DNA of 64,000 nucleotides from JAJYKC01 sp963823105 (GCA_963823105.1 CAWGKC010000001.1:124001-188000), one strand, 5' to 3'; numbered from the stretch's first letter, positions 1 through 9,750 are shown. Numbers and translations: made by a program. Notes: a model not told the origin generated them from the letters alone.

Positions 1-498
1 CGCGCCTCCTTTTTGAGCGAGATGCTCGGGAAAAGCCGCGCAAAGAGTTCTTTGCCGTCTGCCACAAGAAGCGAGATGCTTTTTCGCTTTGACCCCGCAG
101 GCGGGTTCTCCAGCTCCGAGATAAAGCGCCTAATTCCCGCATCACTAAACTGATGGTGCAAACTTGGGGCGAGCTCGCCGCACGCCATCCTTATATGCCT
201 CGATACTTTCGGATGTGCGCGGTCCAAGCCGCGGATGAGGCGGTGACTTAAGTTCCAGGCCATAAGCGTTCGCTTTTACCTGCCACTTCAACAGGCGCAG
301 GTCGACGAGAAGGCGCGCTGCCGCTTCATAGGCATGAACCTGCCCGTTTAGTTCTCTGGAATGTTGCGCCCAAACGGCCTCGCGTTCCGCGAGGCGGCGC
401 AATTCCATCGCATCGGATGTCTCCGCCACCTTGATCGCAAAAGTGTAAAGCCGCTCGGCCGCGATACCGTCGAGCGACGGTTGAACTAAAACGTTCAT
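1..498 (-). CDS. Conserved hypothetical protein, frameshifted and cut by the window edge (possibly DUF4338/DruA-like)
   Basis: A 117-residue reading frame starts at 498 (MNVLVQPSLDG) and stops at 145. The coding pattern then continues in another frame from about 160 down to base 1, giving QFSDAGIRRFISELENPP and then a stretch ending FARLFPSISLKKEA. Helix-rich, charged, no signal peptide. The joined protein would run on beyond the left edge. The order of a short N-terminal region, an AYK..RR helix and an LVADGKEL block reminds me of DUF4338 proteins, the family of the Druantia anti-phage component DruA, but this is memory of a pattern and not a search result. The frame change is a single-base event, either a sequencing error or real decay. 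Confidence 0.45.
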
Positions 499-676
499 TT
501 TTCTCTGAAAATATGGCCTTAAGCGACATGGGTGCGCCGCCGATTGCGGCGGCTATGCAACTGCCCATCAGTAATCTTCGCTGTGCGACCTCGAACACCG
601 ATGAGAACACACCTTCAGGTGTCCTGACGCGCTGCCCTCAACTGCTTCTGGTTCAGACGTCGACCTGCCGAATCGG

Positions 677-979
677 TCACGGGCTCCGCTGTTCTTGCTT
701 GTCTTCCTCTCCCCGCTGCGCGAGCAAAGGCGCGGTGATGTCACGCTCGCGCCGGAAATCCTCTAGCGAGTATTCCAACCACACCCCGCGTTTCTTCAGA
801 AAAGCGTCGAACTCGTACCGCGACGGGATGCCAAGTGCGCGACGGAGCTGCGCGCCTGTGAGGCGGTGGGCACGGTAAGCTTCGACTGCCATATCTTCGA
901 GCGCTTGGCGCGACGGGTCGAGGCCCTCCGGAACGATCTGGCGGGCGAGTTCGTCGGGGATGGTTAAAGTAATCTCCAT
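677..979 (-). CDS. UPF0175 family antitoxin-like protein
   Basis: About 100 residues starting MEITLTIPDELARQIVPEG. The opening strand, the ALE..A.EAYR helix, and the LGI.SRYE..AFLK..GV.L.Y..ED block match the UPF0175 family as I know it: small DNA-binding proteins often paired with a DUF3368 PIN-type toxin. The start at 979 is preferred over 1003 because the conserved part begins there and a GGTGG stretch lies just upstream. No PIN partner follows in the 180 bases downstream, so this is a solitary antitoxin-like gene or the partner has been lost. Function is inferred from the family. Confidence 0.7.
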   Translation of the reverse strand: MEITLTIPDELARQIVPEGLDPSRQALEDMAVEAYRAHRLTGAQLRRALGIPSRYEFDAFLKKRGVWLEYSLEDFRRERDITAPLLAQRGEEDKQEQRSP

Positions 980-1402
980 GCCACCATGCGCCCCTGGAAA
1001 CACTCTAACATTTTGTCCTTTTCAAGTTCTTGACGGCGGCGAACGATGCCGTAGGTAGGGGTTTCCGCGTTTGCAGCGGTGTGCGGTACGATTTGGGAGA
1101 TTTTCACCGGATGCGATTCTCTTCAGTTTCGATGAATTACATCAAGAGCCGCGGCGCATGATCAATACTGCCGTTCGAAGAGGGTTTTGAAGCGGTTCCG
1201 GCCTGGAATTTCCTTCGGTGCGGACGAACAAAGACTCGGAACGTGGAACACAAGTTCACCAAAACGGGCTGTTGCTTCAGTCGATGCCGGGCATCGTCCA
1301 GCACCGCGGACACGGTGATCCCGGAAAGAGCCCGCGGCGGGCGGGCCGACGATTTGTTTCAAATCGAAGAAGGCCGGAGCGAAAATCGACATAACTGATA
1401 AG
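980..1402. other. Intergenic stretch without a convincing gene
   Basis: A 76-codon minus-strand frame at 1162-1392 starts close to the galactosidase start, but its composition is not protein-like and I see no family signal. This stretch probably holds the promoter of the galactosidase gene; I cannot place -35 and -10 boxes with confidence. Confidence 0.4.
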
Positions 1403-3442
1403 ATGAGGCCGATGAATCGAGCTTTCCTATCCTTCGTTCTGCTTGCGTTGGCGAGCGCACCGGGTTACGCCGCGCAGGGCGCGAGTGTCGCGGGCAAGGA
1501 CATCCGCATTGAGTTTGACGGCGCCATGCATAGCCGGGTGATCGCGTTGCTGGGAGGGCGGGAACGGGTGATCGGCGATTTCACTCCGTCGGAATTCCTT
1601 CGCGTATCCGGCAACGACGTGACCGATTTCGCCTTGCAAAGCCAGAAGCGCGAGGCTGTCCGGGACCGGCTGGGATCGGGTTTCCAAACGGTGCTGATGG
1701 GGACGGCTCCTTCGTTGAAGAAGACCGTTACCGTCACGGTTTACGATCAGTTCCCGCGGATGGCGTTTTTCGAGGTCGCCTACACGAACACGGGAAAGTC
1801 CGATCTGTCCGTGGACGGGTGGACGAATCAGCATTACTCGATTCGCGCTCCCGCCACGGACGCTCAACCGGCGTTCTGGTCTTATCAGAGCGGCTCCTAC
1901 GAGAAGCGGCCGGATTGGGTGCTGCCGTTGAAGGCGGGGTTCAAGCAGGAAAATTATCTGGGCATGAACGCGCCCGATTATGGCGGCGGGACGCCGGTGA
2001 TCGATGTGTGGAGTCGAGACGCGGGCATTGGAGTGGGTCATTTGGAAATGGCTCCGAAGCTGGTCTCGCTGCCGGTGACGGAACCGGAGGCGGACCGGGC
2101 GACGGTGGCGGTGGAGTACAAGCGGAATCAGGTGTTGAAGCCGGGCGCGACGGTGAAGACGTTTCGCACTTTCGCCGCGGTGCATCGGGGCGACTATTTT
2201 CAAACGCTGCTCGATTACAGGGCGGTGATGATCGCGCAGGGCGTTCATTTCGACGCGTCGCCGGATAGCGCGTTCGGTCCTATTTGGTGCGCGTGGGGAT
2301 ATGGCCGGAAGATTACGCCGAGCCAGATTTACGGCGCGTTGCCGATCGTGAAGAAACTCGGCTTCACCTGGGTGACGCTCGACGACGGCTGGCAGGTGGC
2401 GCAAGGGGATTGGTACCCGCAGCCGAAGAAGTTCCCGAATGGCGACGCGGATATGCGGGCGCTGGTGGACAAAATTCACGCCGAAGGTTTCAAGGCGCAG
2501 TTGTGGTGGGCGCCGCTGGCGGCCGATCCGGGTTCGGAGCTGGTGAAGAACCATCCGGACTGGCTGCTGCTGAACGCGGACGGCAGCAAACAGAAGATCT
2601 CGTATTGGAACTCGTGGTATCTGTGCCCGGCTTATCCGGCGGTGGTGGCTTACCATCAGGCCATCGTGGTGAAGGCGCTGAAGGATTGGGGCTTCGACGG
2701 GCTGAAGCTGGACGGCCAGCATATGAACGGCGCGCCGCCGTGTTACAACCCGGCGCATCATCACGCCCGGCCGGAAGATTCGGTGGAGGGGATGCCAAAG
2801 TTTTTCGAAGCTCTCTACGACACGGCGCGGCAGGTGAAACCGGATGCGCTGGTGGAGTTCTGTCCGTGCGGGACGGCCTATTCGTTCTTCACGCTGCCGT
2901 TCCTGAACATGTCGGTGGCGTCCGATCCCGAATCGGCCTGGCAGGTGCGCACGAAGGGCAAGACGCTGAAGGCGCTGCAAGGGGACGCGGTGGCGTACTT
3001 CGGAGATCACGTCGATATGACCAAGGACGATTTCGCCTCTACTGTTGGCGTGGGCGGAGTGATTGGCAGCAACTTCACGTGGCCGGAAGGGTCCGCGGAG
3101 AGGAAGCGCGGCGATCTTACGCCGGCGCGGGAGGCGAATTTCGAAAAGTGGATTCGCATTTACAAAGAGAAAATGCTGTCTCGCGGGGAGTATGAGGGGA
3201 CGCTCTACGACATCGGGTTCGACCGGCCGGAGGCTCACGCGGTTCGAAAGGATGGGAGCATGTACTACGCTTTCTTCGCTCCGCAGTGGAATGGCAAGAT
3301 CACGCTGCGCGGGCTTTCCGATCGGGCATACCATGTGACCGACTACGAGGAGGGCAAGGATCTGGGAACGGTGCGGGGGCCTTCCGCCACGCTGGATGTC
3401 CAATTCGAGAAGCATCTGTTGCTGGAAGTGAAGCCGGAGTAA
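1403..3442 (+). CDS. Secreted GH36-type alpha-galactosidase (melibiase family)
   Basis: 679 residues with an N-terminal signal peptide (RAFLSFVLLALASAPGYA). An N-terminal beta-sandwich of about 270 residues precedes a TIM barrel beginning near FGPIWCAWGYG. The barrel carries the clan GH-D hallmarks: TLDDGWQ, then WGFDGLKLDGQHMNG, where the Asp of KLD is the expected nucleophile, and SVASDPESAW, where the Asp of SDPE is the expected acid/base. A small C-terminal beta domain closes the protein. It should release terminal alpha-galactose, or a related sugar, from plant or microbial glycans outside the cytoplasm. An ATG at 1412 is an equally possible start. The stop is one base before the amidohydrolase ATG, so the two are probably co-transcribed. 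Substrate is not certain within GH36/GH27-like enzymes. Confidence 0.85.
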   Translation: MRPMNRAFLSFVLLALASAPGYAAQGASVAGKDIRIEFDGAMHSRVIALLGGRERVIGDFTPSEFLRVSGNDVTDFALQSQKREAVRDRLGSGFQTVLMGTAPSLKKTVTVTVYDQFPRMAFFEVAYTNTGKSDLSVDGWTNQHYSIRAPATDAQPAFWSYQSGSYEKRPDWVLPLKAGFKQENYLGMNAPDYGGGTPVIDVWSRDAGIGVGHLEMAPKLVSLPVTEPEADRATVAVEYKRNQVLKPGATVKTFRTFAAVHRGDYFQTLLDYRAVMIAQGVHFDASPDSAFGPIWCAWGYGRKITPSQIYGALPIVKKLGFTWVTLDDGWQVAQGDWYPQPKKFPNGDADMRALVDKIHAEGFKAQLWWAPLAADPGSELVKNHPDWLLLNADGSKQKISYWNSWYLCPAYPAVVAYHQAIVVKALKDWGFDGLKLDGQHMNGAPPCYNPAHHHARPEDSVEGMPKFFEALYDTARQVKPDALVEFCPCGTAYSFFTLPFLNMSVASDPESAWQVRTKGKTLKALQGDAVAYFGDHVDMTKDDFASTVGVGGVIGSNFTWPEGSAERKRGDLTPAREANFEKWIRIYKEKMLSRGEYEGTLYDIGFDRPEAHAVRKDGSMYYAFFAPQWNGKITLRGLSDRAYHVTDYEEGKDLGTVRGPSATLDVQFEKHLLLEVKPE

Positions 3443-3443
3443 C

Positions 3444-4538
3444 ATGGACGGGGAGATGAGCGGAGGGATAAAAAAGGAACGTGTTACGCGGATGACCCGG
3501 CGGCGGCTGTTGGCGTGCATTCCGGCGGCCGCGGCGCTGACGGGTTCGCGCGCTGCCGCGGCGCAGGTGGAGCGCATCGATACGCACACGCATATCCACC
3601 GACTCGCTCCCGAGTTGTTCGCCGCCTTGGAAAAGGAGCGCTGGCGCTGCTTGAGCATTTGCGTGTCGCACGCGATTGGCGATGAGACATCCGATCTGGA
3701 GGAAACGATTCGCGGCGCCGCCGAGGTCTATCGCGCGACAAAGGGACGAATTGCTTGGGCCACGGCATTCGACGCTCGCGGGTTTGAAAACTCCGGCTTC
3801 GCCGAACGGACCATCGCCGGTATCAAGCAATCTTTCGACAACGGCGCCATCGCGGTGAAGATCTGGAAGAACGTCGGCATGGGGATTCGCGCCCGCTCCG
3901 GGGATTACGTTCTGCCCGACAATGCCGCGTTTACACCGGTTTTCGATGCGATTCAGAAAGCGGGGAAGACGCTGATTGCGCATCTCGGGGAACCGGATGG
4001 GGCGTGGCTGCCGCTGGACAAGGACAATCCGGAGATCGCCTATTACAGCCAACACCCCGAATGGCACATGCGTGGCCGGCAGGGTGCGCCTTCGAAAGAG
4101 GCGATACTGGCGGCGCGGGATCGCATCCTGGAACGTCATCCCAAGCTTCGCGTCGTGGGTTGCCACGTTGGCAGCGACGAAGAGCATTGGGATCGGCTGG
4201 CGAAACGCTTGGACACGTATCCGAACTTTGCAGTCGACGTGGCGGCTCGTGTTCGCTACTTCGTGCGAGGCGATCATGAACAGGCGCGCCGGTTCCTGGC
4301 GAAATATCAGGACCGCGTGCTTTATGGCACGGACTTTGTACTCGAATCGGGGGACGACGCCAAAGCGGCTGAGCGGTTGCAGCGGACGCATGAGCTGGAC
4401 TGGAAGTTTTTCGCGACAAGGGATTCGATCACCTACCGGGACCGTCAAGTTCGTGGCCTCGGCCTCCCGGAGAAGGCTGTACAAAAAATCTTTCGCGAAA
4501 ATGCGGTGCGCTGGCTGCCGGGAATCACCGGCGTCTAA
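3444..4538 (+). CDS. Tat-exported amidohydrolase (amidohydrolase_2 family)
   Basis: Up to 364 residues. From the internal ATG at 3492 the protein begins MTRRRLLACIPAAAAL, a Tat-like twin-arginine signal, so export of the folded metalloenzyme is likely. The metal-binding layout of the amidohydrolase TIM barrel is visible: DTHTHIH at the first strand, HLGEP and GCHVGS for the later histidines, and YGTDF for the catalytic Asp. The family includes decarboxylases and lactone or amide hydrolases, and the substrate cannot be told. It begins one base after the galactosidase stop, suggesting one operon. The start may be 3444, with GGAG just upstream, or 3492. Confidence 0.82.
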   Translation: MDGEMSGGIKKERVTRMTRRRLLACIPAAAALTGSRAAAAQVERIDTHTHIHRLAPELFAALEKERWRCLSICVSHAIGDETSDLEETIRGAAEVYRATKGRIAWATAFDARGFENSGFAERTIAGIKQSFDNGAIAVKIWKNVGMGIRARSGDYVLPDNAAFTPVFDAIQKAGKTLIAHLGEPDGAWLPLDKDNPEIAYYSQHPEWHMRGRQGAPSKEAILAARDRILERHPKLRVVGCHVGSDEEHWDRLAKRLDTYPNFAVDVAARVRYFVRGDHEQARRFLAKYQDRVLYGTDFVLESGDDAKAAERLQRTHELDWKFFATRDSITYRDRQVRGLGLPEKAVQKIFRENAVRWLPGITGV

Positions 4539-4746
4539 AGCTTCCCGGTTCCGTGCCTGTGGTGTGCGCCGCATGGCGCAGGCGATCGCTAACTTCGCGC
4601 CATTCCGCTTCGACTGTGCTATTTAGAATTCGTGACCCTGGATTCGAATATAGGGAAAACGATCGGGGAAACCTGGGGGCGGCCGCCAAAAGGATATCTA
4701 CGAGCGGACGATCCCGGGCCGAGGTATAGGCGGCGTTGGCTGAGGC

Positions 4747-5406
4747 ATGAATAAAGTTCTTTGGATCGTACCTCTCGCATTTCTAGCGGCCGGGAATATA
4801 AATTGTGCCGGCTCGGAGACGGGAACCGTTTCCGGCGTCATCGTGAGCAGCGAAGGGGGACCCGTTGCGGGGGTGAAGGTCTACGCTCTCAATCCAAGCG
4901 TTGCGGCGGCGGATAAGACGATCTATTCTCTGTCGGAGGGCGACGGATCGTTTCTTATCGACGGAGTGGTTCCGGGCAGGAACATGATTTGCACGACGAA
5001 GCCGGAAGCGTTTTATCCCGACACCGGTTGGGGCGTGAATTCGCCCCCTGGAAAGGAGGCTCCGACGGTGGAGGTAAGGGCTGGCCAAACCGTGAGCGGC
5101 GTTCGCGTCGTGATCTACCCTGGGAGGAAGATCAACGGTGTCGTTCGCGACGCCGCTACCGGGGCCGCGCTGAGAGCCCGCTTCGTCATGAGCAGGGCGG
5201 GAGCGCCGGAATACTACGAGGACGATGAGCTAGCGGCCGACGGTTCGTTTTCGTATGTGGTGCCGGCCGTGCCGATGGAAATGCGGGTGACGGCTCCGGG
5301 CTACGGCGACTGGATCATGGTCGAGCCGCGGGATGGCCGCGACCCGGCGGTGCATACGGCGCGGACGGTGAAGGAGATCGAAGTGAAGCTGAAGCGTCTA
5401 CCGTAA
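4747..5406 (+). CDS. Secreted carboxypeptidase-regulatory-like domain protein
   Basis: 219 residues. The N-terminus is hydrophobic (KVLWIVPLAFLAAG), with a Cys at residue 20 (NINCAGS), so it could be a lipoprotein or a cleaved secreted protein. The rest is two beta-sandwich repeats of the carboxypeptidase regulatory-like type: GTVSGVIVSSEGGPVAGVKV with DGSFLIDGVVPG, then INGVVRDAATGAALRARFV with DGSFSYVVPAVP. Such domains are very common in Acidobacteriota envelope proteins and probably act in binding or structure. No catalytic residues are apparent. It stands alone on the plus strand with about 200 bases of non-coding DNA in front. Confidence 0.75.
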   Translation: MNKVLWIVPLAFLAAGNINCAGSETGTVSGVIVSSEGGPVAGVKVYALNPSVAAADKTIYSLSEGDGSFLIDGVVPGRNMICTTKPEAFYPDTGWGVNSPPGKEAPTVEVRAGQTVSGVRVVIYPGRKINGVVRDAATGAALRARFVMSRAGAPEYYEDDELAADGSFSYVVPAVPMEMRVTAPGYGDWIMVEPRDGRDPAVHTARTVKEIEVKLKRLP

Positions 5407-5544
5407 GGCGTCGTGGCAGGCGTGTCACGGGTAGGAAGCGGTTTCCCATAACCGGACGGGGAAGGGGACCGCGGCGAAGGCGGAGCTATTTCTTTTGTTG
5501 GGGTTGAAGATGGAAACGGAATTGCGGCGGGAACGGGAAAACCC

Positions 5545-8065
5545 ATGGTCAACCTGGCGCAAGATCTGAAGTTCGGGATGAGAATGCTGAGGCGGAGTCC
5601 GGGGTTCGCGGCGGTGGCGGTGGTGTCGCTGGCGTTGGGGATCGGCGCGAACACGGCGATTTTCAGCGTGATGGACGCGCTGCTGCTGCGCAGTTTGCCG
5701 GTGAAGGAGCCGGGGCGGCTGGTGCTGATTGGGGCAAGGGCGGAATAGCGGGTTGGCGATCGGGTTTCCGGACGGGCCGACTGATCTTTATGCATTCCCG
5801 TTTTTCAAGGAATTGCGAAAGAATAACCGCGTGTTTTCGGAAGTGGCGGCGATGGGGAGCATGAGCGCCGACGTTCACGGGAGGATCGCCGGGGCAGGGA
5901 CGGAGTTGGAGCCGCTGAAGGTGCGGCTGGTGTCGGGGAACTATTTTTCAATGCTGGGCGTGGGCGCGGCGATGGGGAGGGTTCTGACGCCGGAAGACGA
6001 CACGACGCCGGGAGGGCATCCGGTGGCGGTGTTGAGCCACGCGTTTTGGACGCGGAAAATGGGGCGGGACGCGGGCGCGCTGGGGAAGACGGTGGCCTTC
6101 GGTGGGACGGTTTATACGGTGATTGGCGTGGCGGCTCCGGAATTTTTTGGAACGGTGCTGGACGAATCGCCGGATTTGTGGATTCCGCTCACGATGCTGA
6201 AGCAGGCGCAGCCGTGGATCGACGAGGACGTGTTCGGGAATCCGGAGGTGCAGACGCTTCTGGCTGATGGGGCGGATGAAGCCGGGAGTGACGCTGGCGC
6301 AGGCGCAGGCGAGCACCAACGTGGTTTACCAGCAGTGGCAGCACGAAGCGGCGGGAACGGCTCCGTCGGCGGAACGGCTGGCGGCGATGCGTAAGGCCAA
6401 GGCCATATTAACTCCGGCGGCGCAAGGGATCTCCGAACTTCGTTTCGAGTTTTCCGAGCCGCTGAAAATCTTGATGGCGGTGGTGGGGCTGGTGCTGTTG
6501 ATCGCATGCGCCAACGTGGCGAACCTGCTGCTGGCGCGGGCGGCGGGGCGGCGGAGGGAGATCGCGGTGCGCTTGGCGCTGGGAGTGAGCCGCGGGAGGC
6601 TGGTGCGGCAGTTGCTTTCGGAGAGCATGGTGTTGTCGCTGCTGGGCGGGGCGCTGGGGGTTCTGTTCGCGTGGTGGGGAGGGCCGGTGCTGCTGGCGAT
6701 GGTGGCGAGCGGACCCGATCCTGTGCCAATGGACGTAGCGCCGGACGCGCTGGCGCTGTTGTTCACGTTGGGGCTGGCTGTGGCGACGGGATTGTTGTTC
6801 GGGATCGCGCCGGCGCTGCGCATGAGCGGGTTGGAGCCGGGGGCGGCGTTGAAGGAGCGGACGGGGATGGGGGCGGGACATTCGCGCAGCCGGTTGGGGC
6901 AGGCGCTGGTTGCGGGACAAGTGGCGATGGCGCTGTTTCTGATGATCGGCGCGGGGTTGTTTTTGAGGACGCTGGGAAAGCTGGAAAGGGCGGATGTGGG
7001 GTTCGATAAGGACCGCGTGGTGCTGGTGAATCTGGACACGGAAGCGAGCCAGTGGAAGGGGCCGGCGCTGTTCAGTTTGAGCCGGAGGATTGAGGCGCGG
7101 AGTCCGGGCGCTCCCCGGCGTGGAGGCGGTGAGTTTTTCGATGCTCAACTTCGGCGAAGGGACATGGGTGAGTCGCGTCTGGCCGGCCGGAGTGGAGCGG
7201 AAGGAGGCGAACGCGAAGATCGCCGGTGGCGACCTGGTGGGAACGCCGGGTATTTCGAGACGATGGGGATGCCGATGATGGCGGGACGAGGGTTTGGTCT
7301 GCAGGATAGGCCGGAATCGCAGCGCGCGGCGGTTGTGAACGAGACGCTGGCGAAGATGCTGTATTCCCAAGGATCGCCGCTGGGCCGGCGCGTGTCGGCT
7401 GGAGGGACAAGATAAATCCGATTACGAGATTGTGGGCGTGGTGCGGGACGCGAAATTCGCCGCGCTGCGGAAGAAACCGCGCGCAATGTTGTTTCTTGAT
7501 AACGACCAGGAGCGGGACGCGGGTGGGTTGAACGATCTGGTGGTGCGGGTGAAGGGGGACCCCACGGCGTTGATTTCGCAGATTCGTTCGGTGATTCGCG
7601 CCGAAGATCCGAACGTGGCTGTGGCAAAGGTGGCGACGTTGAGCGAGATGGTGGACCGCTCGCTGGGGCAGGAGAGGCTGCTGGCGAAGTTGGCGGGATT
7701 TTTTGGCGCGTCTGGCGCTGTTGCTGGCGGCGATCGGGTTGTATGGAGTGATGGCGTACGCGGTGGCGCGGAGGACGAACGAGATTGGGATTCGCATGGC
7801 GTTGGGAGCGCGGCCGGGAATGGTGTTGAAGATGGTGATGGGCGAGTCGCTGACGCTGGTGGCGCTAGGGCTGGCGGTGGGGATACCGGCGGCGCTGGCG
7901 TGCGGGAAGTTGGTGGAGGCGCGGCTCTACGGCGTGGCGGCGGGGGACGCGGGGACGATCGCCGGAGCGGCGACGGTGTTGCTGGCGGTTGCGGCGGCGG
8001 CGAGCTATTTGCCGGCGCGGCGGGCGGCGCGTTTGGATCCGCTGGAGGCGCTGCGGGAAGAGTGA
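5545..8065 (+). CDS. ADOP-type ABC transporter permease (FtsX/MacB family), several frameshifts
   Basis: The pieces, read in order, give a complete MacB/FtsX permease of the acidobacterial duplicated orphan permease type: a first TM helix after MRMLRRSPGFAAVAVVSLALG, a periplasmic domain (GNYFSMLGVGAAMGR), FtsX core 1 (VVGLVLLIACANVANLLLAR), a second periplasmic domain (GYFETMGMPMMAGRGF) and FtsX core 2 (GLYGVMAYAVARRTNEIGIR), ending SYLPARRAARLDPLEALREE. The frame changes near 5735, 6255, 7105, 7235, 7415 and 7700. At the first point, removing one G from a four-G run restores LIGQGRNSGLA, which suggests homopolymer sequencing error. Unlike the copy at 9752 it has no long N-terminal cytoplasmic segment before helix 1. 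The transported substrate is unknown. Confidence 0.8.
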
Positions 8066-9237
8066 GGATGCAGCGCGGCCAGTTCCTCGACGAAGGAGGA
8101 GACGTCGAGCGCTTCGACGCCGGGGGCGAGGGCGCGGGTGGGCGGGGCGCTGGGGGAGGCGCGATGGACGACGAGGAGGCGGGGATGGACCGCGGCCATG
8201 GCGTGGCCGAGCGACTGGAGCGGCGCGGCCATGGGCGGTAGAACGGTGCGGGAGGCTTTGCATTCGACGAGCCAGGGCTTGCCTTCGCGGCCGGGAAGAA
8301 GGAAGTCCACTTCGAGGCCCTGCTGATCGCGGAAGTGGTAGATCTCTTTGCGGGCGCCGGCGTTGACCTGGCTTTTGAGAATTTCGGAGGCGACGAAGCC
8401 TTCGAATAGGGCGCCGAGGAAGGGGGAGCGCTCGAGCTCGGCGGGCGAGGCGATGCCCAGGAGATGGCAGGCGAGGCCGGAGTCGGCGATGTAGACTTTG
8501 GGCGATTTGACGAGGCGCTTGCCGAAGTTTTGAAAGTAGGGAGGGGCGAGGACGATCTGGCCGGTGATTTCGAGGATGTGCAGCCATTGGTTGAGGGTGG
8601 GGACGGAGACGCCGAGCGGGGCGGCGAGATCGGTGCGGTTCAGGAGTTGGCCGTGGCGGCTGGCGACGAGCGAGAGGAAGCGGCGGAACGTGCCGAGGTC
8701 GCGGATGGCGGCGATGGAGCGGACGTCGCGCTCGAGATAGGTTTGGATGTAGGAGCTGAACCAGAGGGCGCGCGTTTTGGGGCGGGCGATGGCTTCGGGG
8801 AATCCGCCGGCGATGAGGGAGACGCGGGGGCTTTCGGCGCGGCTGAGGCCGAGCAGTTGAAGGATGGCGGCGCGGCCGGTCATCGATTCGGTGACGCCTT
8901 GCATGAGGGGAGCTTCTTGCGATCCGGTGAAAAGCCACTGGCCGGTGAGGGCGGGGCGTTGGTCGATGCGCGAGCGGACATAGGGGAACAGCTCCGGGTT
9001 GTTCTGGATTTCATCGATGAGGACGGGGGGAGTGAGCGCGTCGAGGAAGCCGCGAGGGTCGGCGCGGACGCGGGCCTGGATGTCGGGGTCCTCGAGAAGG
9101 ATGTAGGCGGCGCGGGGGAAGAGACGGCGGAGGAGGGTGGTTTTGCCGGCGCGGCGGGGCCCGGTGAGCACGACGGCGGGGAAGGCGCGGGTGGCTTCGA
9201 GGACGATGGGGGAGAGCCGCCGGGCGGTGAAGGGCAT
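8005..9237 (-). CDS. AAA ATPase with C-terminal DUF4143 domain
   Basis: 410 residues. The N-terminus has a Walker A (LTGPRRAGKTTLL) and a Walker B-like LIDEIQN, as in the AAA_14 domain; the C-terminal half shows the DUF4143 pattern GLACHLLG..., FEGFVASEI and VDFLL with VECKAS, a nuclease-fold-like core. The biological role of these very common proteins is not established. Its 3' end overlaps the end of the convergent permease gene by about 60 bases, so the last 20 residues (rich in Ser, Arg and Ala) may be an artefact of a lost earlier stop. The gene starts at the edge of the AT-rich inverted repeat at 9239-9328. Confidence 0.85.
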   Translation of the reverse strand: MPFTARRLSPIVLEATRAFPAVVLTGPRRAGKTTLLRRLFPRAAYILLEDPDIQARVRADPRGFLDALTPPVLIDEIQNNPELFPYVRSRIDQRPALTGQWLFTGSQEAPLMQGVTESMTGRAAILQLLGLSRAESPRVSLIAGGFPEAIARPKTRALWFSSYIQTYLERDVRSIAAIRDLGTFRRFLSLVASRHGQLLNRTDLAAPLGVSVPTLNQWLHILEITGQIVLAPPYFQNFGKRLVKSPKVYIADSGLACHLLGIASPAELERSPFLGALFEGFVASEILKSQVNAGARKEIYHFRDQQGLEVDFLLPGREGKPWLVECKASRTVLPPMAAPLQSLGHAMAAVHPRLLVVHRASPSAPPTRALAPGVEALDVSSFVEELAALHPHSSRSASSGSKRAARRAGK

Positions 9238-9238
9238 A

Positions 9239-9328
9239 TGAGAATTATAAGGTATAAGTTTAGAAAACTCAATTGTTAGACGTTGTCTGATGTTTGAGAA
9301 ATTTAAAGTTGTAACTTTAGAATTCTCA
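9239..9328. repeat. 90-bp AT-rich imperfect inverted repeat with internal palindrome
   Basis: The spacer between the divergent ATPase and PadR genes is bounded by TGAGAATT (9239) and AATTCTCA (ending 9328), an exact 8-bp inverted pair, and the similarity extends to about 24 bp on each arm with some mismatches. Inside the right arm, 9304-9319 is a perfect palindrome, TAAAGTT-GT-AACTTTA. The stretch is strikingly AT-rich against its GC-rich flanks. It could be a two-sided promoter/operator region, for PadR or another regulator, or a small remnant element. Confidence 0.55.
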
Positions 9329-9420
9329 CAGATGGCATAGAGAGACTATGGATGTTCTTTTACCCCTTGCTTATCGACAAGAGAGGGTGTATGCTGTTGT
9401 CGTTGGCGGGAGGAGAGGCG

Positions 9421-9750
9421 ATGAGCAGGCCGGTGGATTTGGTGCAGGGGACGCTGGACTTGTTGATTTTGAAGACGGTGGCGCTGGAGCCGATGCATGG
9501 CTGGGCGGTGGCGCAGCGGATTAAACAGCTTTCGAGCGACGTGTTGCAGGTGCAGCAGGGGTCGCTGTATCCGGCGCTGCACCGGCTGGAGCAGCGGGGG
9601 TGGATCGCGGCCGAGTGGGGCGAGAGCGAGAACAACCGGAGGGCGAAGTATTATTCGCTGACGAAGACGGGAAGGAAACAGTTGGAGAAAGAGACGGCCG
9701 ATTGGGAGCGGCTGTCGGCGGCGATTTCGGGAATCGCACGGATGGCTTGA
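9421..9750 (+). CDS. PadR family transcriptional regulator
   Basis: 109 residues from the ATG at 9421, preceded by a good GGGAGGAG ribosome-binding site. The longer frame from 9352 lacks this. The winged helix is typical of PadR: LVQGTLDLLILKTVALEPMHGWAVAQRI, then VQQGSLYPALHRLEQRGWIAAEW and YYSLTKTGRKQLEKE. In Acidobacteriota such short PadR proteins are usually the first gene of an ADOP permease operon, and here the stop is followed after one base by the permease ATG, so the two are translationally linked. The expected role is ligand-controlled repression of the pair, perhaps through the palindrome at 9304-9319. Confidence 0.92.
   Translation: MSRPVDLVQGTLDLLILKTVALEPMHGWAVAQRIKQLSSDVLQVQQGSLYPALHRLEQRGWIAAEWGESENNRRAKYYSLTKTGRKQLEKETADWERLSAAISGIARMA

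Noticed and set aside
1162..1392. 76-codon minus-strand frame before the galactosidase gene
   Set aside because: No protein-like pattern, no ribosome-binding site; it lies where the plus-strand promoter would be expected.
1427..3658. 743-codon antisense frame under the galactosidase gene
   Set aside because: Arg/His/Pro-rich translation without family signal, caused by codon bias of the GC-rich sense gene; the plus-strand GH36 motifs are clear.
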